A stretch of DNA of 27,333 nt from MGBC113645 sp036308445. Its GTDB lineage: Bacteria; Bacillota_I; Bacilli_A; Erysipelotrichales; Coprobacillaceae. This document shows, piece by piece, positions 7,486-14,593 of this stretch. Each line of letters begins with the position of its first letter. The stretch's first letter is position 1. The position numbers and the translations under genes were made by a program. The stretch spans positions 1 through 27,333 of the forward strand of contig JAXJVS010000165.1 of assembly GCA_036308445.1 (NCBI GenBank), written 5' to 3'. The notes beneath the pieces were generated by a model that worked only from the letters and a program-made list of their open reading frames with translations, did no database searches and was not told where the DNA came from.

Positions 7486-7804
7486 GATTGAAATCCCCCT
7501 CAAATAAAGCATTAATCTTTCTAGTATATTCATACCATTCTGATTTATATATAGCTAATTGTGCCAATCCTTTACTCGTAATTTTATAATAACGTCTATT
7601 TCTCCCTTGATATTGCTCATCATAGGTCTCTAGACAGTTATCCCTTAAAAGTCTTCTTAATACAGGATATAAAGTAGATTCAGAAACTGATATGACTCTT
7701 TGAACTTCTTGGGTAATTTTATATCCATAAGTTCCTTTTTCATCCATTGAAACAACCGATAAGACCACCGCATCCAGTAAAGCTGCTCCAGTATTAAATA
7801 TCAT
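7478..7804 (-). CDS. PadR-family transcriptional regulator
   Basis: The 108-aa winged-helix protein carries the PadR core: LLDAVVLSVVSM, YGYKITQEVQ, the recognition helix region SESTLYPVLRRLLRDNCLE, and the wing GRNRRYYKITSKG. This is the short PadR type (about 110 aa). It is the first gene of the operon with HAAS, DUF4097 and PspC genes and overlaps the HAAS gene by 8 bases. PadR proteins usually repress their own operon until an envelope or drug signal arrives. A symmetrical site over the promoter (7823-7851) fits autoregulation. Confidence 0.93.
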   Translation of the reverse strand: MIFNTGAALLDAVVLSVVSMDEKGTYGYKITQEVQRVISVSESTLYPVLRRLLRDNCLETYDEQYQGRNRRYYKITSKGLAQLAIYKSEWYEYTRKINALFEGDFNHE

Positions 7805-7822
7805 TTCATCACCTTCTCTTCA

Positions 7823-7857
7823 TATAATACTATACGACATATAATATTATAAGTCAA
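7823..7857 (-). promoter_or_regulatory. Promoter and operator of the padR operon
   Basis: On the minus strand: TTGACT -35 (7857-7852), 17-nt spacer, TATAGT -10 (7834-7829). A dyad centred on base 7837 has perfect outer arms TATAATA/TATTATA (7823-7829 and 7845-7851) and inner arms TATA/TATA (7831-7834 and 7840-7843). It contains CGTAT/ATGTC, compatible with the ATGT/ACAT half-sites of PadR operators. It covers the -10 box and spacer. Confidence 0.7.
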
Positions 7858-7884
7858 TAAAAAGAAGAACTATTCTGTTCTTCT
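7856..7884 (-). terminator. Intrinsic terminator of the XRE membrane regulator gene
   Basis: An 8-bp stem, AGAAGAAC/GTTCTTCT (7863-7870 and 7877-7884), with a 6-nt loop is followed by U-rich sequence on the minus strand. The last codons and stop of the gene form part of the stem. Confidence 0.75.
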
Positions 7885-8571
7885 ATGTTCAATATAGCTC
7901 GTTATAGCATAAAAACAAGGAATTGTTAAGAAAACAATCCATCCGGGATGCCAATAATGATAATAAAAACCAAGAATAAAAAATATCAAAAGACAAAATA
8001 TTGGATATGCGAACTTAGAAAGTTTTCTTTTTCTTATTACTGATACTAAGCTATCAAATATAGGTATCAGTAAAATAAATATCCAAGTAGGATGATACAT
8101 TCCAGTGATAAAAGCATACATTAATATTCCAACAACAATAATAACATCAAATGGAAAACAACTCTTATGATGATGTATAAATTCATCTTTTTCGTATTTT
8201 TTTCCATCTATAAAGACTCCATCTTTATTAATATCAACATAGTGACCATCTTTTTCATTAACATGTATACCTTCCCATGAAACATGCATCTCATCACCTT
8301 GATTTTCCTTTACATGTATGCCATTAACTCCCACAGAAACATGCTCATCATCATCTTCTTTTCTAGTTGGCTCAAGTAATAACAATTCATCTAACGAAAT
8401 ACCATATAATTTAGCCAGCTGAATAAGATTATCTGTATCTGGAGATGCCTCAGCTCTTTCCCATTTACTTACTGCTTGCCTGCTTATTCCTAACTTTTGA
8501 GCTAATTGTTCTTGTGATAATCCTTTTTCTTTTCTCAATTGTAATAATTTATTAGCAATTTCTATATTCAT
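7870..8571 (-). CDS. XRE-type regulator with C-terminal membrane segments
   Basis: This 233-aa protein starts with a Cro/C1 helix-turn-helix (residues 1-65: LLQLRKEKGLSQEQLAQKLG, SRQAVSKWERAEASPDTDNL). A linker of about 70 residues then repeats a short motif: VNGIHVKE, WEGIHVNEKDG and DGVFIDGKKY. A basic His-rich stretch (HHHK) and about four hydrophobic segments complete the C-terminal 95 residues. It is therefore a DNA-binding protein tethered to the membrane, plausibly sensing the envelope. I prefer the ATG at 8571 (GGTGAG upstream) over a GTG at 8580. It is monocistronic, with its own promoter. Confidence 0.85.
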   Translation of the reverse strand: MNIEIANKLLQLRKEKGLSQEQLAQKLGISRQAVSKWERAEASPDTDNLIQLAKLYGISLDELLLLEPTRKEDDDEHVSVGVNGIHVKENQGDEMHVSWEGIHVNEKDGHYVDINKDGVFIDGKKYEKDEFIHHHKSCFPFDVIIVVGILMYAFITGMYHPTWIFILLIPIFDSLVSVIRKRKLSKFAYPIFCLLIFFILGFYYHYWHPGWIVFLTIPCFYAITSYIEHRRTE

Positions 8572-8591
8572 ATCTCTCACCGCTTGTCTTA

Positions 8592-8620
8592 ATCATAATG
8601 AAAATCATAAGTTGCTGCAA
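8592..8620 (-). promoter_or_regulatory. Promoter of the XRE membrane regulator gene
   Basis: On the minus strand: TTGCAG -35 (8620-8615), 17-nt spacer, TATGAT -10 (8597-8592). Confidence 0.65.
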
Positions 8621-8662
8621 GAAATTTGAGTTTGAAATAAGGAAACTATTGGTTGCATCAAC

Positions 8663-8694
8663 AAAAAAACAATAACAAAAGTTATTGTTTTTTT
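8663..8694 (-). terminator. Intrinsic terminator of the ROK kinase gene
   Basis: An 8-bp stem, ACAATAAC/GTTATTGT (8669-8676 and 8681-8688), with loop AAAA is flanked by A7 and T7. It can work in both directions, but only the minus-strand gene ends here. Confidence 0.85.
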
Positions 8695-8698
8695 ACTA

Positions 8699-9580
8699 TT
8701 ATCTCTCTAATGCTAGCTTAGCAAGCGCTAAAGCGCCACAGATTCCTGCATTATCACCAAGTCCTGGATAAACAATATAGTCTTTAATCTTATCAGTTGT
8801 AATTTCATCTTTTTGAATATATCCATTTAAACGTTCTTGCAAATATTTATGAATCATAGGGAATAATTGTTTCTGATGCATAACTCCTCCACCTAAAATG
8901 ATTTTCTTTGGTGAAATAGTTAATACATAGATTGCTAATGCTTGAGCAATATACCAAGCTTCTAAATCCCATGCAGGATGATTTTCTGGTAAATCATTAC
9001 CCTTGATTCCCCATCTTTCTTCAATAGCAGGTCCAGCTGCTAAACCTTCAAAACAAGTTCCATGATAAGGACATTTTCCCTTATAATTATCATCATCCCT
9101 TAAAGTCAATAACATATGTCCCATCTCAGGATGTAATAATCCATGTACAAGATTTCCTTCTACGATAGCTCCTCCACCAATACCAGTTCCAATAGTTAAA
9201 TATAAAGCACTATCCATTCCTTTTGCAGCTCCAAAATAAGCTTCTCCTAATGCAGCACCATTGACATCAGTATCAAAACCAATTGGTAAATTAGGATAAT
9301 GATTATTTAAAGCTCCTACAACATTATAATGAGACCATCCTGGTTTTGGGGTTGTTGTTATATAACCATATGTTGGACTCTTTAAATCCGGATCAATAGG
9401 ACCAAAACATCCTAAACCAATAGCTTCTACATTTTTTCCATCAAAAAATTTGAATACATTATTCATTGTTTCTTCTGGAGTTGTTGTTGGAAAAGCTCCT
9501 CTCTCTAATACATTTCCATTTTCATCTCCAATAGCTACTACAAATTTAGTACCTCCTGCTTCAATAGCTCCTAATTTCAT
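8699..9580 (-). CDS. ROK-family sugar kinase, probably fructokinase
   Basis: This 293-aa kinase phosphorylates a hexose with ATP. The N-terminal phosphate loop IEAGGTKFVVAIG, catalytic Asp105 in DTDVNGAALGE, and the LTIGTGIGGGAIV adenosine-binding region are present. The zinc site is complete: HPEMGH near 150-155, and CPYHGTC at 170-176. The IEAGGTKF start and the CPYHGTCFEGLAAGPAI segment match the ScrK/GmuE fructokinase branch of ROK kinases; mannose or glucose remain possible substrates. AGGAGGAAATAAT precedes the ATG. Fructose-6-phosphate is also the nagB product, so both genes feed the same glycolytic entry point. Confidence 0.92.
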   Translation of the reverse strand: MKLGAIEAGGTKFVVAIGDENGNVLERGAFPTTTPEETMNNVFKFFDGKNVEAIGLGCFGPIDPDLKSPTYGYITTTPKPGWSHYNVVGALNNHYPNLPIGFDTDVNGAALGEAYFGAAKGMDSALYLTIGTGIGGGAIVEGNLVHGLLHPEMGHMLLTLRDDDNYKGKCPYHGTCFEGLAAGPAIEERWGIKGNDLPENHPAWDLEAWYIAQALAIYVLTISPKKIILGGGVMHQKQLFPMIHKYLQERLNGYIQKDEITTDKIKDYIVYPGLGDNAGICGALALAKLALER

Positions 9581-9613
9581 ATTATTTCCTCCTTATAACT
9601 ATTATTTTATTTT

Positions 9614-9651
9614 AAAAAGAAAAGGAAGTAAACAACAAAGATACTTCCTTT
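9614..9651 (-). terminator. Probable terminator downstream of pflA
   Basis: A 9-bp stem, AAGGAAGTA/TACTTCCTT (9622-9630 and 9642-9650), with an 11-nt loop is followed by a U-rich tail on the minus strand. A further 10-bp inverted repeat, TTTTATTTCA/TGAAATAAAA (9664-9673 and 9701-9710), lies just after the pflA stop. The likely ROK kinase promoter (TTTACT, 17 nt, TAAAAT) overlaps the 3' arm. Confidence 0.6.
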
Positions 9652-9712
9652 AAATCTTTATAATTTTATTTCAATAGAAACAAAACAATTCTACGTTTTA
9701 TGAAATAAAATT

Positions 9713-10471
9713 TCATTTCTTTTCTTTTAATTTTTTTCTTGCTGCTCTTATACCTTCTTTTATAACTTCTCTAGCAGCAATAGCTTCTTGTTTTTCTAAC
9801 GGTCTTACACCATCCAATGGATATTTCATACCTAAATTCTGGTACTTAACCGCTCCCATAGTATGGTAAGGTAAAACATCCAAAGCTTTTACATGTTTTA
9901 ATGTACCTATGAATTCACCCAATTTATATAGATATTTATCATTTTGTGTAATACCTGGTACCACAACATGACGTATCCATATTTCACATCCTTTATTATC
10001 AATATATTTCGCAAACTTCAATATATTTTCATTAGATTGAGCAGTCAATTTTTTATGTTCTTCCAAATCAATATGTTTAATATCTAGCATGACCAGATTA
10101 GTAACAGCTAATAATCTATCTACTTTTTTTAAGTATTCTTTACTTTCATTAAACATAATTCCAGATGTATCTAAGCATGTATGAATCCCTCTTTCATGAC
10201 ATTTCTCAAATAATTCCGTTAAGAATTCCATCTGCATCATCGGTTCACCACCTGTAACAGTAATTCCCCCGTTTTTATAAAAGTTCTTTTTCTTTTCAAA
10301 TTCTTTAAGAATTTCATCAACTTCCATTGTTTGTCCAACATGTGGCTGCCATGTATCTGGATTATGACAATATAAACACCTCATAGGACAACCTTGTGTA
10401 AAAACAACAAAGCGTAATCCAGGACCATCTACAGTTCCACATGTTTCAATAGAATGCACATAACCTTTCAT
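9713..10471 (-). CDS. pflA: Pyruvate formate-lyase activating enzyme
   Basis: This radical SAM enzyme (252 aa) uses a 4Fe-4S cluster and S-adenosylmethionine to place the radical on the PFL glycine. The cluster motif CxxxCxxC is at Cys28, Cys32 and Cys35 (CPMRCLYC), followed by HNPDTW. The GGEP motif for SAM binding reads TVTGGEPMMQ near residues 72-81. The length is standard and there is no extra ferredoxin domain, as in true PflA. An AGGTGTTAAC ribosome binding site precedes the ATG. Its substrate here should be the separate 80-aa radical protein encoded at 11864-12106. It is transcribed apart from the PFL genes, with a broken phosphoesterase gene between them. Confidence 0.95.
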   Translation of the reverse strand: MKGYVHSIETCGTVDGPGLRFVVFTQGCPMRCLYCHNPDTWQPHVGQTMEVDEILKEFEKKKNFYKNGGITVTGGEPMMQMEFLTELFEKCHERGIHTCLDTSGIMFNESKEYLKKVDRLLAVTNLVMLDIKHIDLEEHKKLTAQSNENILKFAKYIDNKGCEIWIRHVVVPGITQNDKYLYKLGEFIGTLKHVKALDVLPYHTMGAVKYQNLGMKYPLDGVRPLEKQEAIAAREVIKEGIRAARKKLKEKK

Positions 10472-10570
10472 GTTAACACCTACCTAAAATTTTATAATTC
10501 TATTCTAACACAAATTGATTATAAAAACTATTTATACACTCAATAAATATAAAAAACGATGATTGCAGTT

Positions 10571-11792
10571 CTAATTTTGTATTTTTATTTCTAATCCCGT
10601 ATTATTATCATCATTCCTTAACATAGATTCTAAATATAATTTATAAAAGTTATCATCCTCTTTCATAATTAATGTATATCCTTCCATATTCATGATTTCA
10701 TCTTTAACCGATGCAATTGTACCAGCAAAATAATGTTTATTTGCTAAAACAATAGCTTTTCTCTTTAATAACGCTCCTTCATCATCAGTTTCATTATAAA
10801 ACTTATTATTTCCTACTTCATCAAAATAATCTTCAGAGTTTTTGCTTATCATTAGTGATTGAGTATTATACTTTATCTTATCATTACTCATTTCTAACAA
10901 TCCATATTGCAAAGGATTAACAACCAAAGAAGAAGTAGCAATCTCTTTTATTCCATCCACATCTAATATAGATTGCATATGAAGATGCCCACTTAAAACG
11001 ATAGGCACACTATAAGAATGAAATAAATCAATAAATGTTTCATTATCAGCTATAGTATATCCATTATTCAATAACTCACTATGAATTCCCAAATTATGAT
11101 GCATCGCAATTAACGGAACCCTATTATTCTTCTTACTATATTCCAATCTATTCATTAACCATTTCTTAGTAGAATCTGTTATCTTTCCTCCAGTATCCAA
11201 TGCACTACCAGTGGTCATTTCATGAGTATTACTATCTATAACAATTAGAGAATACTTATCATTTAAATGAATCTCATAACTTAAAGACTCTTTATGTTCA
11301 CAAACAGATATATCATATCCAAAATCTTTATATATATCTTTAAAGTCTTCACCACTAATATTATCTACTTCAATATAATCATCTTTACCATATCCTTTAG
11401 TATAAATATTATCAATATCATGATTTCCTGCTGTTACAGCTACCTGAACCCCATTATCCTCTAATCTTTTTAATTTTTCAGCTAACGCTTGATGACTCCC
11501 AATTTCTCCATTAAAAGTTAAATCCCCAGTCAATAAAACCATATCAACTTTTTGTTTTATAACACTATCTATAAAAGCATCTATAATCTCATCAGCATAT
11601 GTAACCATTTTTTCCATCACCATAAAGCATTTCATCTTCAAACCAGCTACAATCCTCATAATACTCTTTTGCAAAATAATGGATATCTGTTGTAACTGCA
11701 ATTTTAATATCATTATTCTCATTAAAGATTGGTTCTTTTTTACATCCTGTCAATATACATAATATCAATAAATATACAATTCCCTTCATCAT
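10571..11792 (-). pseudogene. Lipoprotein metallophosphoesterase, frameshifted
   Basis: The gene starts at ATG 11792 (AGGTGAT upstream) with a lipoprotein signal peptide ending in the lipobox LTGC (Cys17), then the first metal motif VTTDIHYF. That frame stops at 11592. The rest of the calcineurin-like phosphoesterase continues in another frame from about 11610: LLTGDLTFNGE, TAGNHDID, MHHNLG, SGHLHMQ. Deleting one A from the A6 run (plus-strand T6 at 11608-11613) joins them as GDGKMVTYADEII, the expected family sequence. So the gene is either a recent pseudogene, a sequencing error in a homopolymer, or rescued by slippage. When intact it would be an exported, lipid-anchored phosphoesterase of about 405 aa. 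It sits between the PFL genes and pflA with no clear link to either. Confidence 0.85.
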
Positions 11793-11838
11793 TTCTATCA
11801 CCTATTTTCATTCTATCAGTTATAGAATAAAATGAAAA

Positions 11839-11861
11839 GAAAAAAGACCCGAAGGTCTTTT
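11839..11861 (-). terminator. Intrinsic terminator of the PFL operon
   Basis: An 8-bp stem, AAAAGACC/GGTCTTTT, with a TTCG tetraloop on the minus strand (11842-11861) is followed by U-rich sequence. It lies 2 bases after the stop of the radical-domain gene. Confidence 0.92.
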
Positions 11862-11863
11862 CA

Positions 11864-12106
11864 TTACATAGATTGATGGAATGTTCTTGAAATTACATCA
11901 TCTTGTTGTTCTTTAGTTAACTTAACAAAGTTAACTGCATATCCAGATACACGAATAGTTAATTGTGGATATTTTTCTGGATGTTTTTGAGCATCTAATA
12001 ATGTATCTCTATTTAATACATTAACATTTAAATGATGCCCACCTTTTTCTGCATAAGCATCTAACATTGAAACTAAGTTTTCTTCTTGTTGTAAACTAGC
12101 TGCCAT
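11864..12106 (-). CDS. Stand-alone glycyl-radical subunit of pyruvate formate-lyase
   Basis: This 80-aa protein is the C-terminal radical domain of PFL as a separate polypeptide. After a short leader (MAASLQQEE) it reads LVSMLDAYAEKGGHHLNVNV, LLDAQKHPEKYP, LTIRVSGYAVNF and EQQDDVISRTFHQSM, closely matching the end of E. coli PflB. Gly55 in RVSGY is the radical site. It resembles GrcA (YfiD), the E. coli spare-part protein for oxygen-damaged PFL. Here, however, the core has no radical domain of its own, so this subunit should be essential for activity. It is the third gene of the operon, 22 bases after the 68-aa gene, with its own good ribosome binding site (AAGGGG). Confidence 0.93.
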   Translation of the reverse strand: MAASLQQEENLVSMLDAYAEKGGHHLNVNVLNRDTLLDAQKHPEKYPQLTIRVSGYAVNFVKLTKEQQDDVISRTFHQSM

Positions 12107-12128
12107 ATTTTTAATCCCCTTTCAATTT

Positions 12129-12335
12129 CTAAAACTCGTCATCATCATCCATAGGAAGATTAGGAATCTTACAAGCAGTATCTCCTAAATCACAATCCAT
12201 TTTTGTAACAATGTTGACTTCGTCCATAACGATATGAGAATCTTCGTTCACTTTGACATTAATATGTCCAGAACCATCACTCATACGTCCATCTAACATT
12301 TTTATTAATTCTTCAATTTCCTTATCAGTAGGCAT
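12129..12335 (-). CDS. Small PFL-associated protein, radical-domain-like but lacking the glycine
   Basis: This 68-aa protein is not a known family to me. Residues 8-29 (EELIKMLDG through GHINVKV) align without gaps to residues 9-30 of the radical subunit (ENLVSMLDA through HHLNVNV), with 10 of 22 identical. After that it diverges: no RVSGY motif, but a cysteine pair (Cys48 and Cys55, CDLGDTAC) and an acidic end (PMDDDDEF). Its ATG overlaps the core stop codon (TAATG), so its translation is coupled to the core. It may be a structural plug, a chaperone or a regulator of core-radical subunit docking; these are hypotheses. The shared segment suggests it arose by partial duplication of the radical domain. 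Confidence 0.8.
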   Translation of the reverse strand: MPTDKEIEELIKMLDGRMSDGSGHINVKVNEDSHIVMDEVNIVTKMDCDLGDTACKIPNLPMDDDDEF

Positions 12336-14401
12336 TATTGATCGATTTCTCCTAAATCAATATCAAGATCACCAGCGAATACTTGATCATCTTTACCTAA
12401 AGCACCAGGAACGATAGTAAATGTATTTGAAATACCATCTTGTGCATCTTTGAATGGTAATTTAGCAACTGATGATAATGATGCAATAGCACCGTTCTTA
12501 TCTCTACCATGCATTGGGTTAGCACCTGGAGCAAATGGTTGTCCACCTTTTCTACCATCAGGAGTAGATCCTGTTGCTTTACCATAAACAACGTTAGAAG
12601 TAATTGTTAAGATAGATGTAGTTGGAACCCCACCTCTATAAGTATGATGTTGACGTACCATATCCATGAATGTTTCTACTAACCAAGAAGCGATTTCATC
12701 AGCACGATCATCATCGTTACCATATTTTGGATAATCTCCTTCTACTTCGTAATCAACTACGATACCATCTTCATCTCTAATACATTTAACTTTTGCATAT
12801 TTAATAGCAGATAATGAATCAGTTACTACTGATAAACCAGCAATACCTGTTGCGAAGTAACGTTTAACTTCTCTATCATGTAAAGCCATTTGAATTCTTT
12901 CATAAGCATATTTATCATGCATATAGTGAATGATATTTAATGAGTTAACATATACTTTAGCTAACCAAGACATCATATCAGTATATTTTTGAACAACATC
13001 GTTATATTCTAAGTAGTCACCTTCAACTGGACGGTATTTAGGACCTACTTGTTTTTTAGATTTTTCATCTACACCACCATTGATAGCGTATAATAAACAT
13101 TTAGCTAAGTTAGCACGTGCACCGAAGAATTGCATTTCTTTACCAACTCTCATTGAAGATACACAGCAAGCAATAGCATAGTCATCACCATGAGTAACTC
13201 TCATTAAATCATCATTTTCATATTGAATTGATGAAGATTCAATTGACATTTTAGCACAGAACATTTTGAAGTTCTTTGGTAAACGAGTAGACCATAAAAC
13301 TGTTAAGTTTGGTTCTGGTGCAGCACCTAAGTTAGATAAAGTATGTAAATATCTGAAAGATGATTTAGTAACCATATGACGTCCATCTACACCTACACCA
13401 CCAATAGATTCAGTAACCCAAGTTGGATCTCCTGCGAAAATAGCATTATAATCTGGAGTTCTTGCGAATTTAACAATTCTTAATTTCATGATGAAATGAT
13501 CGATAAATTCTTGAATTTCTTCTTCAGTGAATACACCATTCTTTAAGTCTCTTTCTACATAGATATCAATGAAAGTAGAAGTTCTACCTAAAGACATTGC
13601 AGCACCATTTTGTTCTTTAACTGCACCTAAGTATCCAAAATAAGTCCATTGAATAGCTTCTTGTGCGTTTTTAGCTGGTTTAGAAATATCGTAACCATAT
13701 TTAGCTGCCATTTCTTTTAATTCACCTAAAGCTCTAATTTGTTCACTTAATTCTTCACGTAATTGGATAACTTTAGAAGTCATTCTTGTTTGAGAAGTAG
13801 CTAATTGGTTTTTCTTATCTTCAACTAACTTATCAATACCATATAAAGCAACTCTTCTGTAGTCACCAATGATACGTCCACGACCATAACCATCTGGTAA
13901 ACCAGTGATAATATGAGCTGTACGACAAGCTCTGATTTCTGGTGTATAAACATCAAATACACCTTGGTTGTGAGTTTTTCTGTATTCTCTAAAGATGTAA
14001 GAAATTTCTGGATCTACTTTATAACCATTAGTTTCACAAGCTTGTTCAGCAATACGGATACCACCAAATGGTTGTAAAGATCTTTTGAAAGGTTTGTCAG
14101 TTTGAACACCAACGATTTTTTCTTTAGATCTGTCTAAGTAACCAGCATCATGAGAAGTTAATGTAGATACTACTTTAGTATCCATATCTAAAACTCCACC
14201 AGCTGCTCTTTCTTGAGCTGTTAAATCCATTACTTGAGCCCATAAATCTTTTGTGTTTTGAGTAGGACCAGCTAAGAAAGAATCATCTCCATCATAAGGA
14301 GTGTAGTTTAATTGAATAAAGTCTCTTAAGTTTACTTCTTTATTCCACTTTCCTGCTTGGAATCCTTCCCAAGCATCATTCCATTTTTCTTTAAAAGTCA
14401 T
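12335..14401 (-). CDS. pflB: Pyruvate formate-lyase catalytic core, without radical domain
   Basis: PFL cleaves pyruvate with CoA to acetyl-CoA and formate in anaerobic fermentation. The 688-aa chain covers the PFL barrel from MTFKEKWNDAWEGF through the active-site pair Cys412-Cys413 (AIACCVSSMRVG) and MQFFGARANLAK to SNTFTIVPGALGKDD. There it departs from usual PFLs (about 740-760 aa) and ends with a short acidic tail (GDLDIDLGEIDQ), missing the glycyl-radical loop. That loop is encoded separately at 11864-12106. The start has a GGGGG ribosome binding site at 14411-14414 and neighbours. It is the first gene of a three-gene operon and has a strong promoter (14434-14462). Confidence 0.95.
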   Translation of the reverse strand: MTFKEKWNDAWEGFQAGKWNKEVNLRDFIQLNYTPYDGDDSFLAGPTQNTKDLWAQVMDLTAQERAAGGVLDMDTKVVSTLTSHDAGYLDRSKEKIVGVQTDKPFKRSLQPFGGIRIAEQACETNGYKVDPEISYIFREYRKTHNQGVFDVYTPEIRACRTAHIITGLPDGYGRGRIIGDYRRVALYGIDKLVEDKKNQLATSQTRMTSKVIQLREELSEQIRALGELKEMAAKYGYDISKPAKNAQEAIQWTYFGYLGAVKEQNGAAMSLGRTSTFIDIYVERDLKNGVFTEEEIQEFIDHFIMKLRIVKFARTPDYNAIFAGDPTWVTESIGGVGVDGRHMVTKSSFRYLHTLSNLGAAPEPNLTVLWSTRLPKNFKMFCAKMSIESSSIQYENDDLMRVTHGDDYAIACCVSSMRVGKEMQFFGARANLAKCLLYAINGGVDEKSKKQVGPKYRPVEGDYLEYNDVVQKYTDMMSWLAKVYVNSLNIIHYMHDKYAYERIQMALHDREVKRYFATGIAGLSVVTDSLSAIKYAKVKCIRDEDGIVVDYEVEGDYPKYGNDDDRADEIASWLVETFMDMVRQHHTYRGGVPTTSILTITSNVVYGKATGSTPDGRKGGQPFAPGANPMHGRDKNGAIASLSSVAKLPFKDAQDGISNTFTIVPGALGKDDQVFAGDLDIDLGEIDQ

Positions 14402-14433
14402 TTTATAACCCCCTGTATTTTTATTTCGAGTTT

Positions 14434-14462
14434 ATTATAGCACCCCTTAAAAACCTAAGCAA
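14434..14462 (-). promoter_or_regulatory. Promoter of the PFL operon
   Basis: On the minus strand: TTGCTT -35 (14462-14457), 17-nt spacer ending TGC, TATAAT -10 (14439-14434), which is an extended -10 (TGCTATAAT). The mRNA leader would be about 25 bases. Confidence 0.75.
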
Positions 14463-14528
14463 TGAATAAGTACATTTTTTTGTGATATTTTTAATTTGGC
14501 TATAATTCTCACTGACTTTACAATAATT

Positions 14529-14537
14529 ATTATAGCA
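14529..14537 (-). promoter_or_regulatory. Possible second, upstream extended -10 promoter
   Basis: The same 9-mer TGCTATAAT, preceded by G in both cases, occurs again 95 bases upstream on the minus strand (14537-14529). No clear -35 is seen, which extended -10 promoters do not need. It would also drive the PFL operon. Confidence 0.4.
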
Positions 14538-14567
14538 CTATTTTTTTGAATTTCTAATAATATGCAC

Positions 14568-14593
14568 GAAAAAAAAGAAAGCTTTTGCTTTCT
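14568..14593 (-). terminator. Intrinsic terminator of the EIIB-like gene
   Basis: A 7-bp stem, AGAAAGC/GCTTTCT (14576-14582 and 14587-14593), with loop TTTT is followed by a U tract on the minus strand. It touches the stop codon. Confidence 0.85.

Noticed and set aside
9664..9710. 10-bp inverted repeat TTTTATTTCA/TGAAATAAAA after pflA as a main terminator
   Set aside because: The 27-nt loop and lack of GC make it weak; the hairpin at 9622-9650 is a better terminator.
11604..11616. A AAA AAT heptamer in frame at the phosphoesterase break, resembling a programmed -1 slippery site
   Set aside because: The downstream half is in the +1 frame, not -1, so ordinary -1 slippage would not join the halves. 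No stimulatory structure was evident.
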